Source of the DNA: Tsuneonella sp. CC-YZS046
GTDB lineage: Bacteria > Pseudomonadota > Alphaproteobacteria > Sphingomonadales > Sphingomonadaceae
Direction of reading: 5' to 3'
Assembly: GCF_035581365.1 (NCBI RefSeq)
Contig: NZ_CP141590.1
Coordinates: 434,001-498,000, forward strand
DNA length: 64,000 bases
This document shows positions 42,033 to 50,282 of this stretch, one piece after another (the stretch's first letter is position 1; each line of letters starts with the position of its first letter). The notes below the pieces were generated by a model. The model made no database searches and was not told where the DNA came from. It saw only the letters and a program-made list of their open reading frames with translations. Position numbers and translations under genes: made by a program.

Positions 42033-44438
42033 TCAGAAGGTGTAATTCACGCTGAGCACCGCCGAGCGGGTTGGGGCGGGCTGCGCCCAGCTGCCGCCGA
42101 GCTGGTTGCGGACGGTGGTGACGTATTTCTCATTGGTGAAGTTCTGCACGTTCACCTGCGCGGTCAGCCGTTCCGTGATCGGATAGGATGCCATGAAGCG
42201 GTGGATCGTGTAGCTGGGCACGTAGTAACCGACATATTGGTCAGCCACGAGCTGCGCCAGCGTGGGCTGGTTGAGCAGATACTTGCCCTGATAAGTGATG
42301 CCGTAGCCCAGTTCCAGGCCGAAGGGGAAGCGGTAGGTCGTGAACAGGCTGCCCGAATGCTTGGGCGTGTTGGTCAGCGCATAGCCCCGGGTCGGATCGG
42401 GGAAGGTGGCGCTGTTGTTGCAACCCGTGGCGCCCGGATTGTCGATGCAGAAGTCGGATACACCCTGCCGGATCTTGGACTTCAGATACATGTAGTTGGC
42501 CGAGATGGTCCAGTTTTCGGTGATGTTGCCGGAAGCGCCGAGCGAGATGCCCTCCACCCGCTGCTTGCCGTCCAGCCTCTGGTCGGGCAGCGTCGGGTCG
42601 TTGGAGTTGATCCTGATGCTGTCGCGATCGTTGCGGAACCACGCAGCGCTGACGAGCAGTCTCTTGCCGAAGAGATCGGCCTTGGCGCCGACCTCGTAAT
42701 TCTTGGTCGTTTCCGGCTTGAGATTGCAGTTCGCGGCCGAGCAGGCGCCGTCGACCGCAGCCTGCGATGGGTTCTTCGACGTGCCGGTCGCGATGTAGAG
42801 GCTGGTGTCGGGCGTCGGCTTGAATACCGCGCCGATGCGGTAGGAGAACAGGTTGTCGCTGTTGCGGAACGGCCCGGTGGTGGTGTTCACGTCGCCCAGA
42901 TTGGGGGCTCCGGCCGTGGTCACATAGCTGATCGTGCTGTTGTGGCCCTTGGCGTGCTCGTAGCGGATGCCGCCGTTTAGCTCGAACATCTCGCCGAACT
43001 TCATCGTGTCGAACAGATAGGCGGCGAAGGCCTTGCGCTCCCCGCGGTTATAGCTGGTGCGGATGAAGTTGATCGGGCCGGTATAGACATTGCTGCCATA
43101 GGTGAAGCCCGCCGGGCCTTGCACGATCTCGCCCGGGTTGGCGATGTTGACCAGCGGGAAGGCGGGCGTCGAGCCGTCCGCGTTGCGCGGGAGCGTGCCC
43201 TGGTTCTGGCTATAGTCCTCCCACAATGCCGAGGCGCCGAGGACCAGCGAGTGGGCGATGCCGCCGGTATCGAAATCGGCGCTGATGTCGAACTGGTTGT
43301 ACAGGGTTTCGTTGGTGATGAGGCGCTGCACGCCGCGCCCGCCGGTGGGCAGATAGTAGCCCTCAGGGATGGTGGCGGGGCACGCGGCCTCGACCGGGGG
43401 AACGGCGAAGGTTCCGGGCTGCTTGCCGGTGGAGGCCAGGCAGAAGGTGCCGGTGGGCTGGCTGGTTATGGTGTTCTGCTTGATCTTCTCGTAGCGCGTC
43501 AGGTTGCGGATATTGATGCTGTCGCTGAATTCATGGCTGAAGATCGCCTGCAGCGCGTTGGTCTTCGAGTTCTGCTGGTCGAGGTTGGCGAAGCCGTAAT
43601 AGCCGCTGCGGTCGAAATCGGACAGGTAACCGCCGAGATTGGCATAATAGCGCAGGCCGTATTGCGGCATGCCCTTGTCGTCGAGATGCTCGTACTGCAG
43701 CGTGAGATTGGTCGGATTGTCGATGCCGATGGTGATCGCGGGCGCCACGCCCCAGCGCTCGTAGAATTCCACATCGCGGCCCGGGACGTCGTTTTCGTGA
43801 TAGACGGCGTTGAGGCGAATCGCGATCAGCTCGTTGAGGCGCAGATTGGCGTCGACAGTGCCGCGATAGTAATCGTCCGTGCCGATGCCGGCGCTGACGA
43901 CGGTCTGGTCGTCGGCCAGCGGCTTCTTGGTGACGAGGTTGATCGTGCCCGCCACCGAGCCGCCGCCGCTGTAAACCGAATTGGCGCCGTTGGTGACCTC
44001 GATCTGCTCGATGTTGTAGGTTTCGTTGCGGTTGAGGAAGGCAGAGCTGCGCACGCCATCGATGGTGACGTCGTTCTTCGCGTCCTGGCCGCGCAGGATG
44101 ATGCGGTCGCCATAGCCGAAGCCGCCCTCGCCCGCGCCGAAGGTGATGCCCGGCACGGTCTGCAGCACGTCGCGCAGCGTCAGCAGATTCTGCTGCTGGA
44201 TGCTCTTGTTGGTGATGACGGTGATCGTCTGCGGCGTGTCGAGCAGCGGCGCGGTGTATTTCGGCGACGCGGCGCGTTCAGCCTTGACCTCGGATTCATC
44301 GATCGCGGTGTCGGTCACGGTCACGCCGCCGAGCCGCTGGGTTTCGCCGGAATCCTGCGCATGGGCGCCGCTCGTGAAGGCCATTGCGCTGACGCAGCCC
44401 AGCGCGAGGAAGGAAGGAATCGATGTGGATTTTGCCAT
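42033..44438 (-). CDS. Catecholate siderophore TonB-dependent receptor (Fiu-like)
   Basis: 801 residues with a signal peptide ending GAHAQD. The plug domain has SPKYTAPLLDTPQTITVITN, LLTLRDVLQTVPGITFGAGE, DRIILRGQDAKNDVTIDGVR and NIEQIEVTNGANSVYSGGGSVAGTINLVTK, the TonB-dependent siderophore-receptor pattern. The barrel closes with RSAVLSVNYTF, ending in phenylalanine. Its closest type is the Fiu/PiuA receptor for monomeric catecholates, as the PiuC-like hydroxylase and TonB follow on the same strand. A GGGGG ribosome-binding site precedes the ATG. Fur-like boxes lie upstream at 44454-44521. Confidence 0.93.
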   Translation of the reverse strand: MAKSTSIPSFLALGCVSAMAFTSGAHAQDSGETQRLGGVTVTDTAIDESEVKAERAASPKYTAPLLDTPQTITVITNKSIQQQNLLTLRDVLQTVPGITFGAGEGGFGYGDRIILRGQDAKNDVTIDGVRSSAFLNRNETYNIEQIEVTNGANSVYSGGGSVAGTINLVTKKPLADDQTVVSAGIGTDDYYRGTVDANLRLNELIAIRLNAVYHENDVPGRDVEFYERWGVAPAITIGIDNPTNLTLQYEHLDDKGMPQYGLRYYANLGGYLSDFDRSGYYGFANLDQQNSKTNALQAIFSHEFSDSINIRNLTRYEKIKQNTITSQPTGTFCLASTGKQPGTFAVPPVEAACPATIPEGYYLPTGGRGVQRLITNETLYNQFDISADFDTGGIAHSLVLGASALWEDYSQNQGTLPRNADGSTPAFPLVNIANPGEIVQGPAGFTYGSNVYTGPINFIRTSYNRGERKAFAAYLFDTMKFGEMFELNGGIRYEHAKGHNSTISYVTTAGAPNLGDVNTTTGPFRNSDNLFSYRIGAVFKPTPDTSLYIATGTSKNPSQAAVDGACSAANCNLKPETTKNYEVGAKADLFGKRLLVSAAWFRNDRDSIRINSNDPTLPDQRLDGKQRVEGISLGASGNITENWTISANYMYLKSKIRQGVSDFCIDNPGATGCNNSATFPDPTRGYALTNTPKHSGSLFTTYRFPFGLELGYGITYQGKYLLNQPTLAQLVADQYVGYYVPSYTIHRFMASYPITERLTAQVNVQNFTNEKYVTTVRNQLGGSWAQPAPTRSAVLSVNYTF

Positions 44439-44453
44439 TGTATTGCCCCCATG

Positions 44454-44521
44454 TTGCGAATTATTGCGGGGCAGCTATTGCGCCTCGATTGCAATGTCAA
44501 CGATATTGCGATTAATTATCG
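44454..44521 (-). promoter_or_regulatory. Two Fur-like boxes before the siderophore receptor
   Basis: On the plus strand TTGCGAATTATTGCG (44454-44468) and CGATTAATTATCG (44509-44521), the second a palindrome with CGAT/ATCG arms. The AT-rich surroundings fit promoter elements. Transcription of the receptor runs on the minus strand. Confidence 0.5.
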
Positions 44522-44576
44522 ATAATGTGCGATATTGAGGGGGCGCCGGGCGTCAGCGCATCGGAACGTCTGCGCC

Positions 44577-47120
44577 TCAGAACATCTTTCGCAGATCGAT
44601 CCCCACGAACCGGCCGCGCGGGTCGCGATAATCCGCCTGATAGCTCAGTGGCACCTCGCCGTTCGGATCGGTGACTTTCTGCCGGGAATCCAGGATATTG
44701 TTAAATTCGAAGCTCAACCGCAGGCCTTTCAGGAACGGAGCCTTTTCGATCACCTTCGCCTGCTGGTCGAAATTGATGAAGAGCCTCGCATCGAGAATGA
44801 GCACGCTGCCGAAGCGCAGGTCGGAACTGGCAGGCGCGCCGCTGGACCGCACCCTTGTCGGCGCCGTCCAGCTTCCGGTCAGGCGCAGGCCGAACCCCTT
44901 GTAGAAGGTGCCGCCTTCGAGCTCCAGCGCATGGCGGGCGACCCCGCCCGAACTCAGCGCATCTCCATCGAGCAGGTCCAGTATCGGCCCGGTTTCGGCG
45001 ACCACGACTTTCTCGGAAAAGCGCACGGTATGATACAGCGATACGTTCCAGCGGCCCTGGCCGCTGCCCCCGGGCCCGCCCGGTCCGCCAAAGCCTCGCG
45101 GGCCGCCGCCCGGACCACCCGGACCGCTGGAGCCTCCCGGCTGGCCTCCACCGGCGCCCGGCCTGCCGGCGGGTGGGCCACCGGCTCCGGGAGAGGGCGG
45201 ACGATCGCCCAGGATGCGCGATTGCGCGGTGGGTTGCGCCTGCCCGATCGTGCCGGAAAGGTTGAAGCCCCATCGCAGGCGGGAGCTTCTGGTTTCGCTG
45301 AAAGTTACGGGCCGCTGATCGATCGACACCAGCCTGCCGTCCGTATCCCGCACGATCCGGCCGGGGAACGCGGCTTCGATCGCGGGTGTGAGCACGGGGA
45401 AGGACTGGGTGACGTCGTCCGAACGGTTGCGGAAATATTCGACGATCAGGTTGGAATTATTGAGAAAGGGCAGTTGCCATGTGGCCGCGAGTTTGATGTC
45501 GCGCTGCTTTTCCCTTTTGAGATCGGGGTTGCCGCCGGTGATGATGGTTACCAGGGTGGTTTCCCCCCGCGTGAAATCATACACTGTCCGGTTGAATGTA
45601 AGGAGTTCGGGATTGCCCAGCTGGGCCAGGCTGGGCGCCGCTTCGTCGACGAAATAGCTGGCCTGCAGATTGAGCTTTTCCCAGGGCGACCAGGTGATCC
45701 CCGCGCTCCAGTCGACCAGCGTTCCGAAGTCCGACAGATGGTTTATGCCGGCGCTGAGATTGAGGGAAATGTCGCCCGCGCCAGCCAGGACGTTTTCCTT
45801 GCGGCTGGAGACCGGGATCGCGAGATTGATTCCCCCGGAAAGATCGTCGCGCTTGAGGATGGTGTGAATGTTCCCCGCCTGGCTGCCGCTGTTGTCGGAG
45901 CGCGTGTGATTCAGCCCGGCCTTTGCCGTCAGCGACAGATTTCCGGCTGGCAGCAGGATCGGGTTCCCCGACAGCGTGACGAGAGAATTGAGCGCCAGAT
46001 TCTTGCTTTCCGTGCGGTCGAAGCCGGCCGGTGAGAGCGCCGGAAGGGAGCCGGCTATGTCGAGATTGCCGGAGGATGCGGCTGCAACGAGGGAAGAGGT
46101 GTCGGCTTCCCGGGCCACCTTCGTGTCGAGGTCGCTGTGCGAGGCGTCCGCGGTCGCGGTGAGTTGCCATTGCCCAAGCGGCTTGTTGAGCGTGACGCCG
46201 CCCTGCAGGGAAGTGGTCGCCGTCTTGCGCACCAATGCGCCGGGCAGGCTGCGCAAGGCCTCGGCCCCGTCCGGCGCCACCAGGCGGACCATGTTCAGGC
46301 CCAGCAGATCGCGCGCGTCGGAGCGGGCGATCGTCGTATTGATGGAGAGCGAGCCGCCTTTCCCTTCTCCGCCCAGCCCGGTCGACCATGTGCCGTTGAG
46401 CGTGAGGTCGCGGCTGTCGTCCACCAGGCTGCGATAGGCGGCCGGATCGGGATCGGATGCAATCGTCGGAATATTGCCGGAAGGCTGGATGACATGGCGC
46501 TCCGCCTCGGTCAGCATGGAGGTGTCTTCCAGCTTGGCATTGATATTGAACCGGCGCGATCCGTTGATGCTGACCAGCCCTGCTTCCAGTTCGCTTTCGG
46601 TAAAGCCGCCGCGCGTGGGAACGTTGTATTCCCCCGCCACGGTCTTGCCGGCGTAATTATCCTTGAGGATGAAATTGACCACGCGCTGATTGGCGGAATA
46701 GCCGTAGCGCAAGGCCACCTCCTCCGGCAGCACTTCCATCCGGCGGATCGCTTCCGGCGGAATGTCCCGGATTTCCCGGAAGCTGGATATGCGCTGGCCG
46801 TTCAGCAGGATGACCGGCCCGCCTTCCCCGCGGCCTCGCCCGCTGCTGGTCTGCGGGCTGACGGCCTCGAGCAGCTCGTTGAGCGATGCCGCGCCGTAAG
46901 AGGCGATATCGGCTTCATCGAGGGTCATTATAGGGGCTTGCGGGGTGTCGACCATCCCGTGCCAGGGAGTGGCGATCACCAGGATTTCATCGTTGTCCGG
47001 CAGGCTGTCACCGCCTTGCGGAATTGTTTCCGGCGCCGAAACCCCCGATGAGGGAAGGGAGGACTGTTCCGATATGGATGCGGTTGCCAGAGCGATCGGC
47101 AGGACGAGAACAGCGTGCAA
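44577..47120 (-). CDS. TonB-dependent receptor-like outer-membrane protein with Gly/Pro-rich loop
   Basis: 847 residues, starting at TTG 47120 with GGAG at eight bases. After a signal-like start a plug domain is visible (TPQAPIMTLDEADIASYGAASLNELLEAVSP, VILLNGQRISSFREIRDIPPEAIRRMEVLPEEVALRYGY), without the usual RG-x-x-S-x-x-x-G core, replaced by ALRYGYSANQRVVNFILK. The barrel follows. Between two strands it has an insert of about 50 residues made almost only of Gly and Pro (about 45055-45205 in DNA), probably an exposed loop. The C-terminus is RGRFVGIDLRKMF with terminal Phe. Homologous proteins in sphingomonads are of unknown substrate. A Fur-like box lies 185 bases upstream. Confidence 0.85.
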   Translation of the reverse strand: MHAVLVLPIALATASISEQSSLPSSGVSAPETIPQGGDSLPDNDEILVIATPWHGMVDTPQAPIMTLDEADIASYGAASLNELLEAVSPQTSSGRGRGEGGPVILLNGQRISSFREIRDIPPEAIRRMEVLPEEVALRYGYSANQRVVNFILKDNYAGKTVAGEYNVPTRGGFTESELEAGLVSINGSRRFNINAKLEDTSMLTEAERHVIQPSGNIPTIASDPDPAAYRSLVDDSRDLTLNGTWSTGLGGEGKGGSLSINTTIARSDARDLLGLNMVRLVAPDGAEALRSLPGALVRKTATTSLQGGVTLNKPLGQWQLTATADASHSDLDTKVAREADTSSLVAAASSGNLDIAGSLPALSPAGFDRTESKNLALNSLVTLSGNPILLPAGNLSLTAKAGLNHTRSDNSGSQAGNIHTILKRDDLSGGINLAIPVSSRKENVLAGAGDISLNLSAGINHLSDFGTLVDWSAGITWSPWEKLNLQASYFVDEAAPSLAQLGNPELLTFNRTVYDFTRGETTLVTIITGGNPDLKREKQRDIKLAATWQLPFLNNSNLIVEYFRNRSDDVTQSFPVLTPAIEAAFPGRIVRDTDGRLVSIDQRPVTFSETRSSRLRWGFNLSGTIGQAQPTAQSRILGDRPPSPGAGGPPAGRPGAGGGQPGGSSGPGGPGGGPRGFGGPGGPGGSGQGRWNVSLYHTVRFSEKVVVAETGPILDLLDGDALSSGGVARHALELEGGTFYKGFGLRLTGSWTAPTRVRSSGAPASSDLRFGSVLILDARLFINFDQQAKVIEKAPFLKGLRLSFEFNNILDSRQKVTDPNGEVPLSYQADYRDPRGRFVGIDLRKMF

Positions 47121-47193
47121 ATCAATATCTCCAGAAGGGGAAGCCCTCTCCGTCAGCTCACGCGATATGTTTTAATAATTGAGTATCAGACAG

Positions 47194-47292
47194 TTATGTG
47201 TGATCGGGCAGGTCGCTGCCCTCCTCGGGAAGCAGCAGCGGGCCCGTCCCGTAGCCTCGGATCGGCCGGCCTATAATGATCTGCCTGTTCAT
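47194..47292 (-). CDS. Possible 32-residue leader ORF before the receptor gene
   Basis: An ATG at 47292 opens a 32-codon frame, MNRQIIIGRPIRGYGTGPLL and a short acidic end. It lies between the Fur-like box (47305-47320) and the TTG start of the receptor gene at 47120, on the same strand. No good ribosome-binding site is seen. It could be a small protein, a regulatory leader or chance. Confidence 0.25.
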   Translation of the reverse strand: MNRQIIIGRPIRGYGTGPLLLPEEGSDLPDHT

Positions 47293-47304
47293 CGTCCAGA
47301 GTTT

Positions 47305-47320
47305 CGATAACGATTCGCAA
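47305..47320 (-). promoter_or_regulatory. Fur-like box before the receptor unit
   Basis: Minus-strand TTGCGAATCGTTATCG; 14 of 16 positions match 37155-37170 (TTGCGAGTCGTTCTCG). It sits just past the stop of the fusion gene on the same strand and upstream of the receptor unit. The repeat of the same motif at the two outer borders of the iron region supports a common regulator. Confidence 0.5.
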
Positions 47321-47326
47321 TTACTT

Positions 47327-48085
47327 TTATTCAGGCTTCTCGATCCGCATCAGGAGCGCTTCAAGCCGCACCTGGGCGCCCTGAACGACATTCAACTGAG
47401 CCACGACGCCACTGAACGGCGCCACAAGCGCATATTCCATCTTCATGGCTTCCAGCGTGAGCAGCTTCTGTCCTTTGGCCACCGCGTCGCCCGCCGCCAC
47501 ATCCAGCGAAATCACCTTGCCCGGCATCGGGGCCACGATCGAGCCGTCGGCTCCGGCATCGGGCGCGGTCCTGGCATAGACCACCAGCACATCAGCTTCC
47601 GGCGCATTGGTGATCCAGAACTTGGTGCCATTGAGGCGATAGCCGCCCTCGGCCCTGTCCGCGCGCAGCTTCATGGAAACCACATCGGAACCCGCCCCGG
47701 CTTCGGACATGGCGAGGCTGCCGACATGCTCGCCGGAGATCAGTCCGGGCAGGTATCTGGCCTTCTGTTCGGCGCTGCCCCAGCGGCGGATCTGGTTGAC
47801 GCACAGATTGGAATGCGCGCCGTAGGAAAGCCCCACGGAAGCGGAAGCGCGGGCGATTTCCTCCTGCGCGACGACATGCTCCAGATAGCCGAGGCCCAGT
47901 CCGCCATCCTTTTCCTCGACCGTGATGCCGTGCAGGCCCAGTGCGCCCATCTCGGGCCATAGCTCACGCGGAAACCAGTCCTTCTCGTCGATGCGGGCAG
48001 CCAGCGGAGCGATGCGCTCGTTCGCGAAGCGGGCCGTCGTTTCCCGGATCATTCCGGCAGTTTCGCCGAGATCGAAATCGGCCAT
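47327..48085 (-). pseudogene. In-frame fusion: isovaleryl-CoA dehydrogenase N-terminus to MCC alpha biotin domain
   Basis: 252 codons without a stop. Residues 1-177 match isovaleryl-CoA dehydrogenase ([57 protein letters not shown]). From about residue 179 the sequence is the biotinyl domain of methylcrotonyl-CoA carboxylase alpha ([36 protein letters not shown]), with biotin-Lys215. The dehydrogenase lacks its C-terminal helical domain and catalytic Glu; the carboxylase lacks its biotin carboxylase part. Both belong to leucine degradation, usually ordered ivd, mccB, hydratase, mccA in one operon, so a deletion of several kb fused the first to the last gene. AGGAGGAAAG ahead of the ATG remains intact, and the product may still be made. 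Confidence 0.85.
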
Positions 48086-48218
48086 CGCGCTTTCCTCCTC
48101 CGCTTTTATCCTCAGCCGGCCATGAGGCTATCCCCGGGCCGGGCGCCGGGTCCGCTCCGGCCAATCTGCCACTTTGCGGGGATGCTGGACAGCAGTTTGG
48201 ATGAGCGGCGCAACCGGC

Positions 48219-49001
48219 TCAGGCGCGGTCCGCGGTCTCGAAGGGTTCGGCGGTGATGGGATAGCCGCGATCTTCCGGAATGCACAGCAAGGTCGTCGGT
48301 CCGCTGCGGTCGAGGAAGGGCACGATGATGTCCGGCGGGATGGCGAGCGCGTGATCCTGCGCTTCGGCGAAGCTCCGGAATTGGGCCAGCCGTTCCAGAT
48401 TGCGGCGAGTGGGGTAGATCACTCTCATCTCGCCGCGATCCGCCCTGGCGAGCGCTTCCTGCGCGCTGATCCAGAACAGCCGGGTGTTCTCGGTCGCGTC
48501 GATGGCGATATCGACCTCGCCCGTGCCGAGATTGGCCAGATAGAAGCGCGTATCGAAGGTTCGCGCATGTTTCATGTTGGGCCGCCAGCGCGCGAAGGGC
48601 GTCAGGCTTTGGGGCGCCAGCTTCCAGCCGAAATGGGCGAGAACGGGGGCCAGCTCGCCCTTGTCCAGCAGCAGGGCGCGGGCCTGGGCGGCGATGGCCG
48701 CATCCACGATCCCGTCGAGGCCGATGACCAGTCCGGTTTCTTCCAGCGTTTCGCGGATTGCCGCGACCCGCGCCGATAAATCGTCCTGATCCCCGCCATG
48801 GCCGAGGCTGGCGGCCAGCTCACGATCCGCATCGTCGATGCGTCCGCCCGGAAACACCGCCGCGCCTCCGGCGAAGGCCATGGCGGCGGAGCGCGTCACC
48901 ATCAGCAGTTCGGGAAGGCCGCCGGAACGGGCATTGCGGAATATCACAACCGTGGCGGCGGGAATGGCAGTGGCGGGATCGACTTCTTCCGGTTCGGTCA
49001 T
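48219..49001 (-). CDS. NUDIX hydrolase (NUDT19-like)
   Basis: 260 residues. The NUDIX box is visible as AFPGGRIDDADRE... with an insertion, then AAIRETLEETGLVIG, giving the R-E-x-x-E-E core. The surroundings (RSAAMAFAGGAAVFPGG, RWRPNMKHARTFDTRFYLA) resemble the NUDT7/NUDT19 coenzyme A diphosphatase group. Substrates cannot be read from sequence; CoA or acyl-CoA would fit the neighbourhood of acyl-CoA metabolism, which has been partly lost here. It stands as a single gene on the minus strand. Confidence 0.88.
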   Translation of the reverse strand: MTEPEEVDPATAIPAATVVIFRNARSGGLPELLMVTRSAAMAFAGGAAVFPGGRIDDADRELAASLGHGGDQDDLSARVAAIRETLEETGLVIGLDGIVDAAIAAQARALLLDKGELAPVLAHFGWKLAPQSLTPFARWRPNMKHARTFDTRFYLANLGTGEVDIAIDATENTRLFWISAQEALARADRGEMRVIYPTRRNLERLAQFRSFAEAQDHALAIPPDIIVPFLDRSGPTTLLCIPEDRGYPITAEPFETADRA

Positions 49002-49301
49002 GCAGCCTTATTGCTGCGGCGGGCAGGAATGCCAAGCGCCAAAAATCGCGGGCGGTTCAGTAGGTGTCGGGATGTTTTACAGAATTTGCCGCGTTAACCT
49101 GGCGGTTACCATCGAGAGCGTAGGAAATCGGTTATCCGGCGAGTTTGGCACGGTGCCTGCATAACATTCGGTGACCCCGCAAGGGGCACCCCCAAGTCTT
49201 CGATCGAGGCGGGATCAAATCCCCAAGTCTCCGTGGTCCCGCCTCCCCGAAGCCCCCATCCAGAAGCAGTCAGGCAGAAACTCGGGGCGCTTGACGCCCG
49301 G
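49002..49301. other. Intergenic stretch without a gene
   Basis: Three hundred bases between the NUDIX and grxD genes. I see no credible coding frame, RNA or operator. A short C-rich direct repeat (CCCCAAGTCT) occurs twice near 49190-49230. Confidence 0.5.
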
Positions 49302-49631
49302 TCAGGCGGACGGTGCCACCTGCTTTTCCCGCATCAATTGCTGGAGTTCGCCGGCCTCGTACATCTCCATCATGATGTCGCTGCCACCGATGAATTCGCC
49401 CTTCACATAGAGCTGGGGAATGGTCGGCCAGTCCGAATAACCCTTGATGCCCTGGCGAATCTCCATGTCCTGAAGCACATCGACGCTTTCATAGGCCACC
49501 CCGCAATGATCCAGGATCGCCACGGCGCGGCTCGAGAAACCGCATTGGGGAAAGAGCGGTGTGCCCTTCATGAAGAGGACCACGTCGTTCTGCTGGACGA
49601 TTTCGTCGATGCGTGCGTTGATGTCGGACAT
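49302..49631 (-). CDS. grxD: Monothiol glutaredoxin (Grx4/GrxD type)
   Basis: 109 residues. The active-site motif is PLFPQCGFSSRAV with the CGFS signature of monothiol glutaredoxins, followed by IPQLYVKGEFIGGSDIMMEMYEAGEL. CGFS glutaredoxins bind a [2Fe-2S] cluster with glutathione as a homodimer or with BolA, acting in iron-sulphur trafficking. The bolA gene lies 26 bases upstream on the same strand, so both partners come from one transcript. Confidence 0.97.
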   Translation of the reverse strand: MSDINARIDEIVQQNDVVLFMKGTPLFPQCGFSSRAVAILDHCGVAYESVDVLQDMEIRQGIKGYSDWPTIPQLYVKGEFIGGSDIMMEMYEAGELQQLMREKQVAPSA

Positions 49632-49657
49632 TGGGATGCCTTTCGAAGCTTCCTGCT

Positions 49658-49891
49658 TCAGTTGGGTGCGGCGGTGGTCAGTTGCAAGGCGTGGAGCGCG
49701 CCGCCCATCCGCCCGCCCAGCGCAGCATAGACGAGCTTGTGCTGCTGAACCCGGCTTTTGCCGGCGAAGGCCGAGGACACGACATGGGCGGCGTAATGAT
49801 CCCCGTCTCCGGCAAGATCGGTCACGGTCACTTCCGCGTCGGGAAGGGCCGACTTGATCAGGCTCTCGATTTCGACAGCGGCCATCGCCAT
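49658..49891 (-). CDS. bolA: BolA-family protein
   Basis: 77 residues from ATG 49891 (a second ATG is six bases on). The fold is visible as VEIESLIKSALPDAEVTVTDL, HYAAHVVSSAFAGKSRVQQHKLVYAALGGRMGGALHALQL. The HKLVY-x-ALG motif and the histidine used as cluster ligand with glutaredoxin are present. The protein is likely a partner of the adjacent CGFS glutaredoxin in iron-sulphur transfer or iron sensing. Confidence 0.93.
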   Translation of the reverse strand: MAMAAVEIESLIKSALPDAEVTVTDLAGDGDHYAAHVVSSAFAGKSRVQQHKLVYAALGGRMGGALHALQLTTAAPN

Positions 49892-49907
49892 TGTGCGGCT
49901 TCCTGCC

Positions 49908-50231
49908 TTACGCTTCGCCGATAAGCTGGCGCCGCGCCTCGACGGACTTTTCCGCCAGCGCCGCGCGAACCCCGGCCTCGTCGATCTCGACCCCGGCATT
50001 GGTCAGATCGCCGATCAGCTTGCGAACGACATCCTCGTCGCCTGCTTCCTCGAAGTCCGCCTGGACCACAGCTTTGGCGTAGGCTTCGGTTTCCGCTTCG
50101 TTCAGCCCCATTTTTTCCGCGGCCCATTGCCCCAGCAGGCGGTTGCGGCGCGCGGCGATGCGGAATGTATTTTCTTCGTCCAGCGCGAACTTGGCTTCTT
50201 CGGCGCGCTCACGATCGTTGAAATCGGTCAT
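49908..50231 (-). CDS. DUF1476 protein (F1-ATPase zeta-inhibitor type)
   Basis: 107 residues. FNDRERAEEAKFALDEENTFRIAARRNRLLGQWAAEKMGL is the conserved N-terminal part, with further family segments EAYAKAVVQADFEEAGDEDVVRKL and a C-terminal helix. In Paracoccus and other alphaproteobacteria the DUF1476 zeta subunit inhibits ATP hydrolysis by F1F0-ATPase. Not all members bind strongly, so inhibition here is inferred from the family. It is 16 bases upstream of bolA and in the same operon. Confidence 0.92.
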   Translation of the reverse strand: MTDFNDRERAEEAKFALDEENTFRIAARRNRLLGQWAAEKMGLNEAETEAYAKAVVQADFEEAGDEDVVRKLIGDLTNAGVEIDEAGVRAALAEKSVEARRQLIGEA

Positions 50232-50282
50232 CGGATGCCTTTCGGTGAATGCATTGAAAATTAGTCTGCGTGAGGCCTGGCT

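Noticed and set aside
44535-46034. A 499-codon plus-strand frame opposite the receptor-like gene
   Set aside because: Composition is that of an antisense shadow; the minus-strand protein has recognisable plug and barrel features and a good ribosome-binding site.
49189-49235. Direct repeat CCCCAAGTCT as an operator
   Set aside because: Only two short copies, no palindrome, far from both gene starts; probably chance in C-rich DNA.
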